Below are positions 52,756-62,990 of a DNA stretch of 64,000 nucleotides, one piece after another. The position numbers and the translations under genes were made by a program. This DNA is from Nematopogon swammerdamellus (Eukaryota; Arthropoda; Insecta; Lepidoptera; Adelidae). Numbering within the stretch: position 1 is the first letter of the stretch; every line of letters starts with the position of its first letter. The stretch is taken from NCBI GenBank assembly GCA_946902875.1, contig OX336353.1, positions 19,233,151-19,297,150 of the forward strand, read 5' to 3'. A model generated the notes under the pieces. That model had not been told where the DNA came from. It searched no databases and saw only the letters and a list, made by a program, of their open reading frames with translations.

Positions 52756-53126
52756 GCTTTTGCCCGCGGCTTCGCTCGCGTGAAATTCGTATTTAAAAAG
52801 AAGAAAGTAAGTAGGCCCGCTACCGTATCTTTATTTCGGCGCGCGGAACAATGCGGTTTGTATGAGAGTCACATCTTAGCGTGACCGGAACTGAATTTTA
52901 TTTAGCCTATCATGTGCCACGTATAGTTTAATGTTGTACTAAGTTTCATCGAACTCGAATGATCGGTTTAAGAGTTATGGACGAACATACATACATGCAA
53001 AAAAGATTTCTAAAAATCGACAATTTATTTTTAGTATCATACATAGAGTCTACAAACGCGGTATCTCATAAAACAAAGTAACTTACTCTATCACCACCAT
53101 CCCTTACAGATTTATTATTAGTATAT
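52756..53126 (-). mobile_element. non-autonomous Helitron-like element
   Basis: AGCTTTTGCCCGCGGCTTCG then CTCGCGTGAAATTCG at one end, CCCTTACAGATTTATTATTA at the other. The terminal CTAG has mutated. Confidence 0.72.
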
Positions 53127-53740
53127 AATTGATAGGCGTAGATATTTTCCTAAATAAATTATTTATCTTTTTCTTTCTTTTCCCAAAAGATAATAAATGC
53201 GTTGTGGATATACCTGAAATGTCATATACGTCATATGAATTGAATCTTGTTCAGATTGAGACTTTTTGAGAAATCAAACTTAACATAGCGTCATCTATCG
53301 CCTTAACTAAAATCTCAATTCGATTTGTCGCCTTCTGACAAATGAACGCCAGTGCGGGTAAGTAAAAACTGTTTGGCATAAAGGAAATATTGGATCGCTG
53401 ATCAGATTTTGGTATCTTGGCGCCTCGAAATGTAGTTGGATTAAGTTTCCCTGATGAGATGACAGCGTCGTGAATATGTTTGGTGATGTGAAAGCAAATA
53501 ATAGGGAAAATCATGAAAGGGAAATGTGGCAAAACATATTTTGTAAGGATGACGCGCGAAGGTCGAATGAAAATGTTTTTTTCCAATATGTTGAGTATTG
53601 AGGATGGCGATGGTCAATCTAGACCTACTTTTAGCACTTGCAGATCGCCTAAAATATTTAAAAAGATCGTTAATGATAAATAATTAGAAATATCTTAAAA
53701 GTAATTATTATAAAACTTAATAAGGAATTCGATCACTAAG
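53127..53740. other. unique-looking sequence with a 111-codon minus frame
   Basis: The minus frame 53586-53251 (starting from a TTG, no ATG upstream) includes a hydrophobic YVLPHFPFMIFPIICF stretch. No known family. It does not overlap any repeat I recognise, so it could be an exon, but flanking splice sites are not convincing. Confidence 0.25.
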
Positions 53741-53992
53741 TGAGCATGGATACCTTCTCATATCACTAGGTGGTAGGGTTTAACCCGCCCGGGTTGATAC
53801 CACCGCACTGAATGAAAGGTCAGTCGAAACGGCTATGTAAATAGTTTGTGTTTTCCGTCCAGTTCAGTGTAGCCGGCACGACCGAAGGGAAGCACTGAAG
53901 TGGCACCAAGTTCACCCGGTGTTATGGGCTGACATCACGGATGTTGTAGGTGATGTAGCCAACCGTGTCAGTTTCCATAAAAAAAAAAAACC
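53741..53992 (+). mobile_element. chimeric SINE, head-truncated
   Basis: Begins near the C/A junction (CTTCTCATATCACTAGGTGG) and has the AAGTGGCACCAAGTTCACCC variant typical of the chimeric copies. Tail and 12 A. Confidence 0.78.
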
Positions 53993-54004
53993 ACAAGCTA
54001 TTTT

Positions 54005-54355
54005 TTTATGGAAACTGACACGGTTGGCTACATCACCTATCACATTAATGATGACAGCCCATAACACCTTGGTGAACTAGGTGTCATGTCAGTGCTTCCC
54101 TTCGGTCGTGCCGATTACACTGAACTGGATGGTAAACATGAACTATTTATTACATAGCCGTTTCAACCGATTTTTTATTTAGTAAGGTAAGAAGGGAAGG
54201 AACCTACAGTTTTACGTGGAATCCGAACCAAGTTCAGCTTCCAACAACGGTCGAGCGGGGTGACCCATAGAAGCACTGACCGCGCCCTCGTGTGCTAATA
54301 TGATCACGATCGGCAGTCGACCGACCGCACCACTGAGCTACCGAGGCTACCGGAC
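54005..54355 (-). mobile_element. SINE-A, nearly full length
   Basis: TATGGAAACTGACACGGTTG through body and head to CACTGAGCTACCGAGGCT. About 13 bp from the tail of the plus-strand copy, so the pair is tail-to-tail. Confidence 0.85.
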
Positions 54356-55334
54356 ATAGATAACATGCTCCCGTGACCTCTATTTTATATATTTTTTTAA
54401 TTTAATATCTCTTTATTTCAGCCAACTAGGGCCATATTAAAAATACATATTAAATGTAAGAACTAAACTTATTATCGTAAAAAATCTATTAGTCTAACAA
54501 CTAAAAATTAGTTTATCTCCACTTGTGTCTGTACGCGTACCAATAGAGACCCGTATGCGTACCTCTATAAACTGTGTGATTGTCACACACTCGCGCTCAG
54601 TCGGCGTCAGTCGCCCGCCGACATAACAAGTGCCGCGTGTGCAGATGTGTGCGTGCAGTCAGCGAGGGGATAACCAGCCGAAAAATTACAGAGAAATAAA
54701 AAGATATCTACGTATGCAGTTCAAAATCGATCCACTAGTTATTAGTAAAATAAAAAAAAACTCCCGACCCTTAAAAAGTCAAAAATAATTTCCGATTACT
54801 TATAATCCAATTTTTATAACTGTGCACTTCGAGCTGTCAAAGTCGTTAGGTTGGCAGGATTGAATTCACCCCCCACTTACTTCCTCACCTCTCCGCCGAC
54901 GCCTATCAGTACACACACACACAGCAAGGGCGTGGAAGTACAAGTTTTAACGCGGGCGCATCCACTGGTAAAAGCATAATAATATTCGTCCTCATTACAC
55001 CTTCCATAATAGTAAACCCAAATCACAACCATTATTTACATAACGTATAGAGGCGTCCTCACTATTATTACCCATATTATCCGGCGAACCCGAAATCAGA
55101 GCAAAAAACCGGATCATCACGAGGGATCGGAAACAATAACCCGGGTATAACCTCGCTTATCCGGCCGGGTAGGGTCGGAGACGGGTACACGGATACACGG
55201 GTACCCGGGTACGTAGATAGAGAGACAGGTGCGAACAATCGAGTCCAACCACTTCAGTTGGGAAGGGTTGGCAAGGCGGTTTCAGTTCGGGGTGAGTAAT
55301 CAATTAATATTTAAGGTGATATGAGACTGTGTCT
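54356..55334. other. no clear gene; possible promoter or first-exon segment at its end
   Basis: GC-rich from 55080. CCACTTCAGTTGGG at 55249-55262 resembles an arthropod initiator (TCAGTT), and CGGGGTGAGT at 55287-55296 a splice donor. Speculative. Confidence 0.3.
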
Positions 55335-55705
55335 GACGCGAATTTCAATAAGTGTACCGCCAATATTACTTACCTGACAGATTCAGTTTTAATATACGAG
55401 TATGTAAAACTTCATCTATCAGTGCAGATCGATAGCTTTTTGAAGACACGATTTGATTACCTTCGCTCGATAGAAAAAAATCATGAACATGCCTGAATTT
55501 AGTTATAAACGTGACCAAATCAAGATTTTGGAAAAAATATATTTTATTTGTTGAATATATGTATATTTCAATTCGTAGCTTTTTACTTTTTTGTTTCGAT
55601 CCGTAGTTTTGGAATAAAAAAATTAAAACCACACTTTCGCTTGCGCTAAAATTGATTGATTTAGTTGCATCCTACTCCAACCAGCGAGAGCGGCGCCTTT
55701 TTACC
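55335..55705 (+). repeat. repeat-J copy
   Basis: Second copy of the sequence at 15609-15985, with the same landmark order. Confidence 0.7.
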
Positions 55706-55757
55706 ATCTTGTGGCCCTCGTCGATATGCGTCATTTGACATTACAAATATTTACGGA

Positions 55758-55860
55758 GCCTTAAAACTCACGACACCAGAGCGAATTCGCACTCTCGCTG
55801 GAAATCGGGGACTATACTGAAGCGATCGAAAAGACATTTTCAATGTTAAAAAATACGCCC
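55758..55860 (+). repeat. repeat-F copy, truncated
   Basis: CCTTAAAACTCACGACACCA, GCGAATTCGCACTCTCGCTG then GAAATCGGGGACTATACTGA. Confidence 0.65.
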
Positions 55861-56654
55861 TTGCCCCACACTCCTTGAGAGAGAGAGAAGGCTGCTTATA
55901 GCGTCCAGGCTTGAAGTCCCAATGTACATAGGTACCTATCCAAACAGAGATTTGTTGGTGAAACACTAAATGCACAGATTTCCGTCCCTCTCGGCGGCCT
56001 CGCTCGGCCGAGATCCCCCGTCCGACCAAATTGAAACGGACTCCGTTTAATTAACATCAAGATTATTGTTTTAACCCATTCCCTCTATTCCTATATATCC
56101 CTCCTATAAAGTCTATTAGATGGAATCCTCCTCGATATTGGCCCGAATTCGAGGTAAAATTTCAACTATATCAGTAGAGATGCCAACTTTTGTTAGAATA
56201 AATAAATGCATTTCTGATTTCAGGGATGGTAAATTTGTGTGTGAAAAATAAATTTTCTATGGAAATTTTTATAGTGGGGGTGGCTTAGAAGAGGGGAGCA
56301 GAGGGGGAGGGAGGGCGAGGGAGTCGCCTGGGGAAATGTTTTAGCGGTTGAAAAAAAAAATTACCAGAATTACTTAATTTATAAAATTAATTAATAAAAA
56401 TAATTAATGTATGACGGAGCTTTGTTGTATTTTTAATGTTTAATTTAATTTTCTATTAATATATTAGATTATTTTGAATGTTATAAAATGCATATATAAA
56501 TTAAAGAAATTATTTTAGTAATTCATGCAATTTTTTTTCTTATATTAAACCAAAGAACGAACAAAGCAGTAACAACACATTAACAGTTTACATTCAAGCT
56601 CAAAGTATGCATGTAAAAAGGGATTGAGAATAGCGGAGTTTTATAGCTATGCAT
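55861..56654. other. no gene recognised
   Basis: A purine-rich G run at 56285-56335, then very AT-rich sequence. Confidence 0.4.
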
Positions 56655-56835
56655 AGGGCCTAGTCCGAGTTTACGTGACAGCTACGTAAACGTCAAATAC
56701 CGATCGAATTAAGTTTTTATGTATGGAGCTCTCAAGTGGCGCGGCGGTGAGCGTATTGTGCTCCCATATATAAAAACTCAATTCGATCGGTATTTGACGT
56801 TTACGTAGCTGTCACGTTAACTCGGACTAGGCCCT
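56655..56835. mobile_element. MITE with ~70-bp TIRs
   Basis: AGGGCCTAGTCCGAGTTTAC then GTGACAGCTACGTAAACGTC and on to GAATTAAGTTTTTAT is mirrored at the right end, with a spacer of about 40 bp. Target duplication not clear. Confidence 0.82.
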
Positions 56836-57241
56836 CAGTCGGCATGCAAATATTTTTTTTTGCAACAATAATTGATTTATTTACTTGAGACGGCAATACT
56901 GTGTGAGCGAGAGGCAAATAGGAACGCCGTCATTTTAAATCCCTTTCCTTGACAGGTAGTATGTAGGTACCTTCCGTCAACTACCCATTACCTGTCCGGC
57001 TGTCAAACGGAATAAACGTTTGACAGGTACTCGCTCGCCGGCCGTTCGGCGCCGGAAACATTTCCTGAATAAACTGAGGACTACTGCTCACCTGAAACTG
57101 AAATTAATATTTTATTAAGTCAGCCCGCGCTCGAAATAGCGGAGTTGATCCAGTCTGTTGGTTGGAATATACATAGTTTTTGGAAAATATGCGGGCTGTT
57201 AGGGAACCGTATTTCGTATATCCAGAAAGAGAAAACACATA
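56836..57241. other. no gene recognised
   Basis: Nothing recognised apart from a short inverted TGACAGGTA/TACCTGTC style pair near 56953-57030. Confidence 0.35.
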
Positions 57242-58168
57242 CGTGGGCTGTTCCGAAAATTGTTAGCCACAGAATAAACAAATTTTTTTTTTCCTGAAAC
57301 TATTTTGATTTGACGGCTAATTTAAATACAAATCTCCTTGATGAAAATTATTAGCCACCTACGTGTAGTTCTTTTTTTAAATATTTTTAATGGTTATCCG
57401 TCACTCATATTTTATTTGCAACAATGGACGTCTCGCGAGAAGCTTTTCGTGTTATGATTTTCTATGCTTATAAACTAGGGTTAACCTTCAAGGAATCTCA
57501 CGAAAATTTGCAAGCTGCTTTTGGGGAGTCTGCTCTTGCGTTAGCAATAGTTACTTATTGGTTTCGTGAATTTAAACGTGGTCGAGAGAACCTAAACGAT
57601 GACCCCAGACCCGGCCGACCATCAACTGCAGTCACTCATTAAAACGTCATAGGGTAGAGTGGCTATTGCGGGAGAATAGACACATTACACATCGGGAGAT
57701 TCAGGCTGAACTGAAGATTGGTATTGCGAAGTTTGTCTGCCTCAAGCTTTCGGGGAGTTGAATAGCGAGCGCCCAAGGAGCGGCGTCCGTGGCATGCTTT
57801 TTCACCAAGATAACGCGCCCGCTCACACACCGGTAAAAACATGGACTATTTGACAACTTCGGGGGTACAAAGGTTATCCCATCCTCCGTACAGCCCAGAT
57901 TTAGCTCCATGCGATTTTTTTTTATTTCCCACGATAAAAAAATGCTTCGCGGGCGAAAATTTAACACTGCAGACGAGGCCGTCGAAGAATTTCGGCTGTT
58001 ATTTTTCGACCTCCCGCAAGATACGTTTTTTAAATGTTTTGAAACCTGGTTCACCCGAATGCATAAGTGCACAGGGATTGGAGGGAAATATTTTGAAAAG
58101 CTGTAAATAATTTTTTTTCATATTCTAACTATTTTTCATTTCACTAACAATTTTCGGAACAGCCTATG
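57242..58168 (+). mobile_element. mariner transposon, internally deleted
   Basis: TIRs CGTGGGCTGTTCCGAAAATT then GTTAG and, inverted at the 3' end, CTAACAATTTTCGGAACAGC then CTATG. TA flanks both ends (57240-57241, 58169-58170), the mariner/Tc1 target duplication. 927 bp against about 1.3 kb for intact mariners. Confidence 0.88.
57424..58106 (+). pseudogene. mariner transposase, broken
   Basis: The N-terminal part (57424-57642) has the helix-turn-helix DNA-binding region: an FRVMIFYAYKLG start, a W-F-x-E-F-K-R-G segment and DDPRPGRPSTAV, the DD.R.GRP signature linking the two domains. After a stop, HREIQAELKIGIAK follows. A deletion then removes the part with the first catalytic Asp. FHQDNAPAHTP (second catalytic Asp) and, in another frame, HPPYSPDLAPCDFFLFP (third Asp of DD34D) remain, followed by the C-terminal GKYFEKL. 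At least two frame changes. Inactive. Confidence 0.88.
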
Positions 58169-58187
58169 TATTACTATACACCTAACT

Positions 58188-58510
58188 GTACCGTGTGGGG
58201 CCGGTAGTTTAAAAGAATAACCCCACTACAACTCTCCCCGTGTATGTCAGTAAAGGCGACTAAGGGATATGACTCCCTTCTTATATTACTAGGTGATAGG
58301 GTTTAACCCGCCCGGGTTCGTACCACCGCACTGAATGAAAGGTCCATCGAAACGGCTATGTAAATAGTTTGTGTTTTCCGTCCAATTCAGTGTAGCCAGC
58401 ACGACCGAAGGGAACACTGAAGTGGCACCAAGTTGACGCGGTGTTATGGGCTGACATCGCGGATGTTGTAGGTGATGTAACAAACCGTGCCAGTTTCCAT
58501 AAAAAAAAAC
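58188..58510 (+). mobile_element. chimeric SINE (C head + A body/tail)
   Basis: CCGTGTGGGGCCGGTAGTTT, AAAAGAATAACCCCACTACA, GGGATATGACTCCCTTCTTA then TATTACTAGGTG, and SINE-A tail to TTTCCATAAAAAAAAA. Inserted 20 bp beyond the mariner end. Confidence 0.88.
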
Positions 58511-58547
58511 ACGTCCCCTTTCGCCTTATGTCTATCGAAAACACAGA

Positions 58548-58605
58548 TTGAGAGCAAGATTAACAATTTTGCTAAGAGTTCTCTGACTACAAAGACTGTT
58601 ATGCA
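58548..58605 (-). mobile_element. LINE-H internal fragment
   Basis: GAGAGCAAGATTAACAATTT then TGCTAAGAGTTCTCTGACTA and CAAAGACT is the inverse of 32682-32735. Confidence 0.6.
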
Positions 58606-58967
58606 AATTTGTCACACAATTTTTACAATTTTATGCAAATCGGTCACTTGATTATCCTCTTAAGTAATAGTAAAACCAATAATATTCCCTTAAACACAGA
58701 AACACTAAAGGAAAACACAAATCAAGTATCAAAGAAATCGGCGAAAAACAACAAACAAAAGTTTGCTTATAAGTAACTATATTTCCTCACGCATATATTC
58801 GGAAACTCAATTAAAGTGTTAGCAAAACTTACCTACCGGCCTGCCGGAACTATTACAGGCGAAAAGGTCAAGTGTGTACTATGTAGAAAGCAGTGTGGTT
58901 CCGGAGGAATTAGCTCACTTTCTTGCGGTATCTGTCAAAATTATGTTTTTATGTTTTCTGAATTTTT

Positions 58968-59346
58968 TTATTGTTTATTGTATAATTTCACCTATAGGTA
59001 GGTAACCTACGCTTGGACATGTCGAAAATTCCGCCAGTTATAAATTCAATGGGAAGAGCAACTGACAAACAAGCTTCGTAAGTCACAATGTTTTATTAGT
59101 ACCTTATGAGTATGAGTATTACATATATTATAGTAACTTACAAATAGTTAACCCATACTACCGCTCACAAGAGCATTAATATTTACAGCATAAACATGAA
59201 TACTGAAGAATCTGACTACTCTGCCTATCTACATTAACATATTGGCAATAGACATTACCGGCAAGAAATTGCATCCATTATTTTGCAGTGTCAAAATTGC
59301 AATCAACTCAAAATTGCGATATATTTATTAATTCTTAGGTTATAGT
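58968..59346 (-). mobile_element. LINE-I 3' end, longest copy
   Basis: TTATTGTTTATTGTATAATT, CGCTTGGACATGTCGAAAAT then TCCGCCAGT, AATTAACCC-type block, CTACCGCTCACAAGAGCATT. No coding frame recognised in the visible part. Confidence 0.72.
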
Positions 59347-59866
59347 ATTAAGAATAGCCCCACTGCACCTCTCCCCGTGCACGTCGTAAAAGGCGACTAC
59401 GGGATAAGGACAAGATGCCGTGCTAAAGGGCGACAGGTTCGCCACCTCTCACCTTGGCACGGTACTTCCACCGAGTCATGCAGCAGGTGGGTCTTCGTGC
59501 CTTACTTGCTGCTTGATCGATTTAATCTTGTTCGAATACTTTGCGAAACGTGGTGGTCGGTGTTGTGCTGTAATTTACAAGAGTTCTTGCAGCACAGCAC
59601 CGATTACTCTGCTTACCCCGATTGTCGGGATTCAGCGTGTGTGATATGTATAGTAACTTACAAATAATTAACCCATACTACCGCTCACAAGAGCATTAAT
59701 ATTTACAGCATAAACATGAATACTGAAGAATCTGACTACTCTGCCTATTTACATTAACATATTGGCAATAAACATTACCGGCACGAAATTGCATCCATTA
59801 TTTTGCAGTGTCAAAGTTGCAATCAACTCAAAATTGCGATATATTTATTTATTCTTATGTTATAGT
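59131..59866. repeat. 216-bp direct repeat flanking a SINE-C
   Basis: 59131-59346 and 59651-59866 are the same LINE-I segment (TAGTAACTTACAAATA.TTAA to GTTATAGT) with about 8 differences and no indels, offset by exactly 520 bp. SINE-C fills the gap. Confidence 0.88.
59350..59645 (+). mobile_element. SINE-C, near full length
   Basis: AGAATAGCCCCACTGCACCT, AAAAGGCGACTACGGGATAA, GGCACGGTACTTCCACCGAG then TCATGCAGCAGG, TTGCTGCTTGATCGATTTAA, GTGTTGTGCTGTAATTTACA and ATTGTCGGGATTCAGCGTG. Confidence 0.83.
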
Positions 59867-60072
59867 TTTTGTAAATTATTTATATTAATTTTAATTATTT
59901 TGTAATTTAATACACGTAAATTAACATGTTCAAATGTGAAATTGAAATATTTTTAAATGAAATAGCTTTATATTACCTATACCATAATTTGTCACACATG
60001 ACAAGAAATATAAAGGGATAAAAAAGAAAAAAAAATGTTTACATTGAAAAACCATTTATCAATAATTTCTAA

Positions 60073-60195
60073 AGGTTGGCTGGAAGAAATCACTTGCAGT
60101 GATACGTCCGCCTTTGGGCACTCCTGCATTACTTGTTTCTTGTCGTGCACTGTTCTTTTTCAATTGTGTGCAAATAAAGAGTTTCTATTCTATTT
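60073..60195 (+). mobile_element. LINE-N 3' UTR, diverged
   Basis: GGTTGGCTGGAAGAAATCAC, ACGTCCGCCTTTGGGC and AATAAAGAGTTTCTATTCTA. Confidence 0.55.
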
Positions 60196-60447
60196 TATTT
60201 ATATTCCAAAATATCTAGACCCTGATTTCCGCGTAAGCCTTCCGAAAAAATCGAACTTGCGTGAGCGAAACAAAGTGGCTACATTATCGCGATCATAAAT
60301 GGAAAAGTAATTAAAAGTTGTAATAATATTTACGTAGGCAACAGGAACTCACTACATAAAACGTGCGGGAACGTGTGTGCGTTCCCGCGGGATAGTTGGA
60401 AACAACTGGTTGGAGATTAATCACGTTTTGGCATCGAAATACCTTTT

Positions 60448-60696
60448 TTAGGGTTCCGTATCCGGTAAGGGTCCGTATTGATGACAATTTTACTGAATAA
60501 TTTATTCTACAGTTTATTGTATATTTGACTATTTTTATTTGACAATATTTGTGTGTGGGTGTGACCGATCGCCATTGACGATTTTGACGAGTAATGTCAA
60601 TGACCAACATATACCTAAACGTCATTTTTATATGTGTGTGAAATTTTACATTACGATAAATAAATACAATACAATACAATATTACTAAGGCTACGC

Positions 60697-60732
<36 letters not shown>

Positions 60733-61153
60733 CGTCTGTCCGAGGGCTGTATCTCTTGAACCGTAATAGGTAGCCCGTTGAAATTTTCACAGAATATGTG
60801 TTATTATGGCCGATATAACAACAGATAAATAAAAATAAGAAAAAGTGAAAAATTCACGGGGGTTCCCATAGAAGAAACTAAAAAGTGTATGCGTGCGCGC
60901 CATCTACCAAATAGAGTATGAAGCACTACTCAAACTAATCATGAATTTTAACTAATATGAAGCATTTCACAAACACGCCATAGATGACGATAGACGTCTA
61001 CCGAATAGAGTATGAAGCATTTTAACTAATCATGAAATCTAATATGAAGCATTTCATAAACACGCCATAAATAGCATGAGTAGCGCTGTCCATGACATGG
61101 CGATACGGAACCCTCGGTGCGCGAGTTCGACTCACACTTGGCCGGTTTTTTTT
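60448..61153 (+). repeat. repeat-B, full length, with a 200-bp insertion
   Basis: Starts TTAGGGTTCCGTATCCGGTA and is interrupted at 60478-60681 by sequence ending AAATAAATACAATACAATAC, a LINE-tail-like insert. It resumes ATTACTAAGGCTACGC, (CTGT)n, and ends GCGCGAGTTCGACTCACACT then TGGCCGGTTTTT. Confidence 0.83.
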
Positions 61154-61180
61154 ATTTTACACATTTGGCGCCAATAAGTT

Positions 61181-61318
61181 TTCAGTCCAGTACACCGGCT
61201 ACACCGGCACGACCGAAGGTATGCACTGACATGGCACCTATTTCACCAATGTGCTATGGGCTGACATCACGAATGTAGTAGGTGATGTAGTCAGCTGTGT
61301 CAGTTTCCATAAAATAAA
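61181..61318 (+). mobile_element. SINE-A 3' fragment
   Basis: CAGTCCAGTACACCGGCTAC, ACTGACATGGCACCTATTTC, GATGTAGTCAGCTGTGTCAG then TTTCCATAAAA. Confidence 0.78.
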
Positions 61319-61550
61319 AACCGGCGAAGTACGAGTCGAACTGGCGCACCGAGGGTTCCGTATCGCCATGTCATGGTTAGCGCCACTCATGCTATTTATG
61401 GCGTGTTTATGAAATGCTTCATATTAGTTAAAATTCATGATTAGTTAAAATGCTTCATACTCTATTCGGTAGACGGCGCGCAGACAGACAGACAGACAGA
61501 CGGCGTAAGCTTAGTAATAGTGTCCCGTACCGGATACGGAAACCTAAAAA
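61316..61550 (-). repeat. repeat-B, internally deleted
   Basis: AAACCGGCGAAGTACGAGTC then GAACTGGCGC, CTATTCGGTAGACGGCGCGC, (CAGA)n and CCGGATACGGAAACCTAAAA. Forms an inverted pair with 60448-61153. Confidence 0.82.
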
Positions 61551-62019
61551 TTTAGTTTTCATTAAAACTTTAACGAATCATATAAATTCTTCTTCACTCT
61601 CATACATTTTTTATCAAAATCCATAATCGGTAGCTTGAAAAGAATCGATTCAAAGTGCATCGAATTGTTTCAGCACGAAACGGCAGCTATTGTTTTCAGT
61701 AACTGCGCGCCGCGCCGCCGCGCCGCCGCCTGCGCTTTTGTCCCTGATTGTACCTCGGCTTTTGTCCACACTGTATTGTGTCCTGTACTGCATCGATCGC
61801 TATCCGAAAGTTGGTTTCCATTCAGATTGTAATGAGTAATTACAGTACCTAGCATTTAAGAGGATTCATACGGCAAAACAAAAATGCAAATTCGGCGTAC
61901 TGAGCAATCGAGCGCAGTGCGCGCGTTTATATGGTCAATTTTGTAGTTTTTGTTTGCTTAAAAATTATTAGGATTTGTAAGTAAGGCACGAAGGCTCTTA
62001 CTTGCTGCCTGTTAGTTTA
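61551..62019. other. no gene recognised
   Basis: CGCGCCGCCGCGCCGCCGCC at 61709-61728. 61978-62010 has a SINE-C scrap (GTAAGGCACGAAGGCTCTTA). Confidence 0.4.
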
Positions 62020-62240
62020 TCTACTAGGTGGTAGGGTTTATCTTGCTCGGGTTGATACCACCTCACTGAATGAAACGTCGGTCGAAACGACTATGTAAAT
62101 AGATCGTGTTTTCCGTCCAGTTGTAGCCGACATTAAATGAAGGGAAGCACTGGCATGGCACCTAATTCGCCCGGTGTTATGGGCAGACATCACGGATGTT
62201 GTAGGTGATGTAGCCAACCATGTCAATATACATAAAAAAA
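62020..62240 (+). mobile_element. SINE-A, head-truncated
   Basis: ACTAGGTGGTAGGGTTTATC, CACTGAATGAAACGTCGGTC, CACGGATGTTGTAGGTGATG then TAGCCAACCATGTCAATATA and CATAAAAAAA. Confidence 0.82.
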
Positions 62241-62542
62241 TTTTTAAAAAAAATACTGCTATATTTATTTCATCCAACAGCATTATGCCACAAGTAAGTA
62301 CCTATATTGATAACTTGGTCCCTTGCACGGAAGATGGCAGCCCTGTCGCGTGGAAAGCGCTCGTCGCGCCCTAGTTGGCAATACTTGGCAACACACCCCG
62401 GTTGCCGCGTTTGGGCGCCTGGCACAACGCGTGCGTTAGCCCGCGGCAAACTTGCAAGTCGTCGCAGCCAGGCGCCGCAGCCGTGTGCCCTAGATAGTGG
62501 AAGTATAATTTTTGGGACGAATTAGGTATGTACGATTTGTCT
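62241..62542. other. no gene; GC-rich patch
   Basis: 62330-62500 is GC-rich with CGCG motifs and short open frames on both strands. No family recognised. Confidence 0.4.
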
Positions 62543-62676
62543 TCAATACTAATAATAAAATTAAATATGTATGGGATGATCATGGAGTACTTTTTTATGA
62601 AATATTGCGTTTGTAGACTCTATATATGATATTAAAATTAAATTGATGATTTTTAGAAATCTTTTCTGTATGTATA
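62543..62676 (+). mobile_element. Helitron-like element, 5' part
   Basis: TCAATACTAATAATAAAATT, GGGATGATCATGGAGTACTT and GTAGACTCTATATATGATAT. Breaks off where CAGGGTGTTTCCGG, another transposon-end-like sequence, begins. Confidence 0.65.
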
Positions 62677-62741
62677 CAGGGTGTTTCCGGATAGGCTTGA
62701 GAAACTTCAGGAATAGAAAGGACTACTCATCTACATCTAGA

Positions 62742-62990
62742 TAGGTCCCTTCCCTTGCCCCTTACTAGGTGGTAGGCTCAAATTGTAGCCGACTGGGTTG
62801 GTACCACCGTACTGGATGTAAGATGGCCGCATAGCAGCCTCGGTTGTGTTCTCCTCTAGTCCAGTATAGCCAGCAATCCAGGGAAGTCTCCGGTATGGCA
62901 CCTGCCTTCTCAGAGGTGATATTGGCTGGTCGGAGCATGCGCTTTGGCCCCTCCAACTCAGCCACCCATACCGGATTACATAAAAAAAAA
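62742..62990 (+). mobile_element. SINE-D copy
   Basis: GGTCCCTTCCCTTGCCCCTT then ACTAGGTGGTAGGCTCAAAT, GGTTGGTACCACCGTACTGG, ATGGCCGCATAGCAGCCTCG, GGTGATATTGGCTGGTCGGA, CACCCATACCGGATTACATA then poly-A. Ends exactly where the tandem array begins. Confidence 0.83.

Noticed and set aside
53251..53586. 111-codon minus frame as a receptor exon
   Set aside because: Hydrophobic stretch but no family resemblance, TTG start and no convincing splice sites. Left as unassigned.
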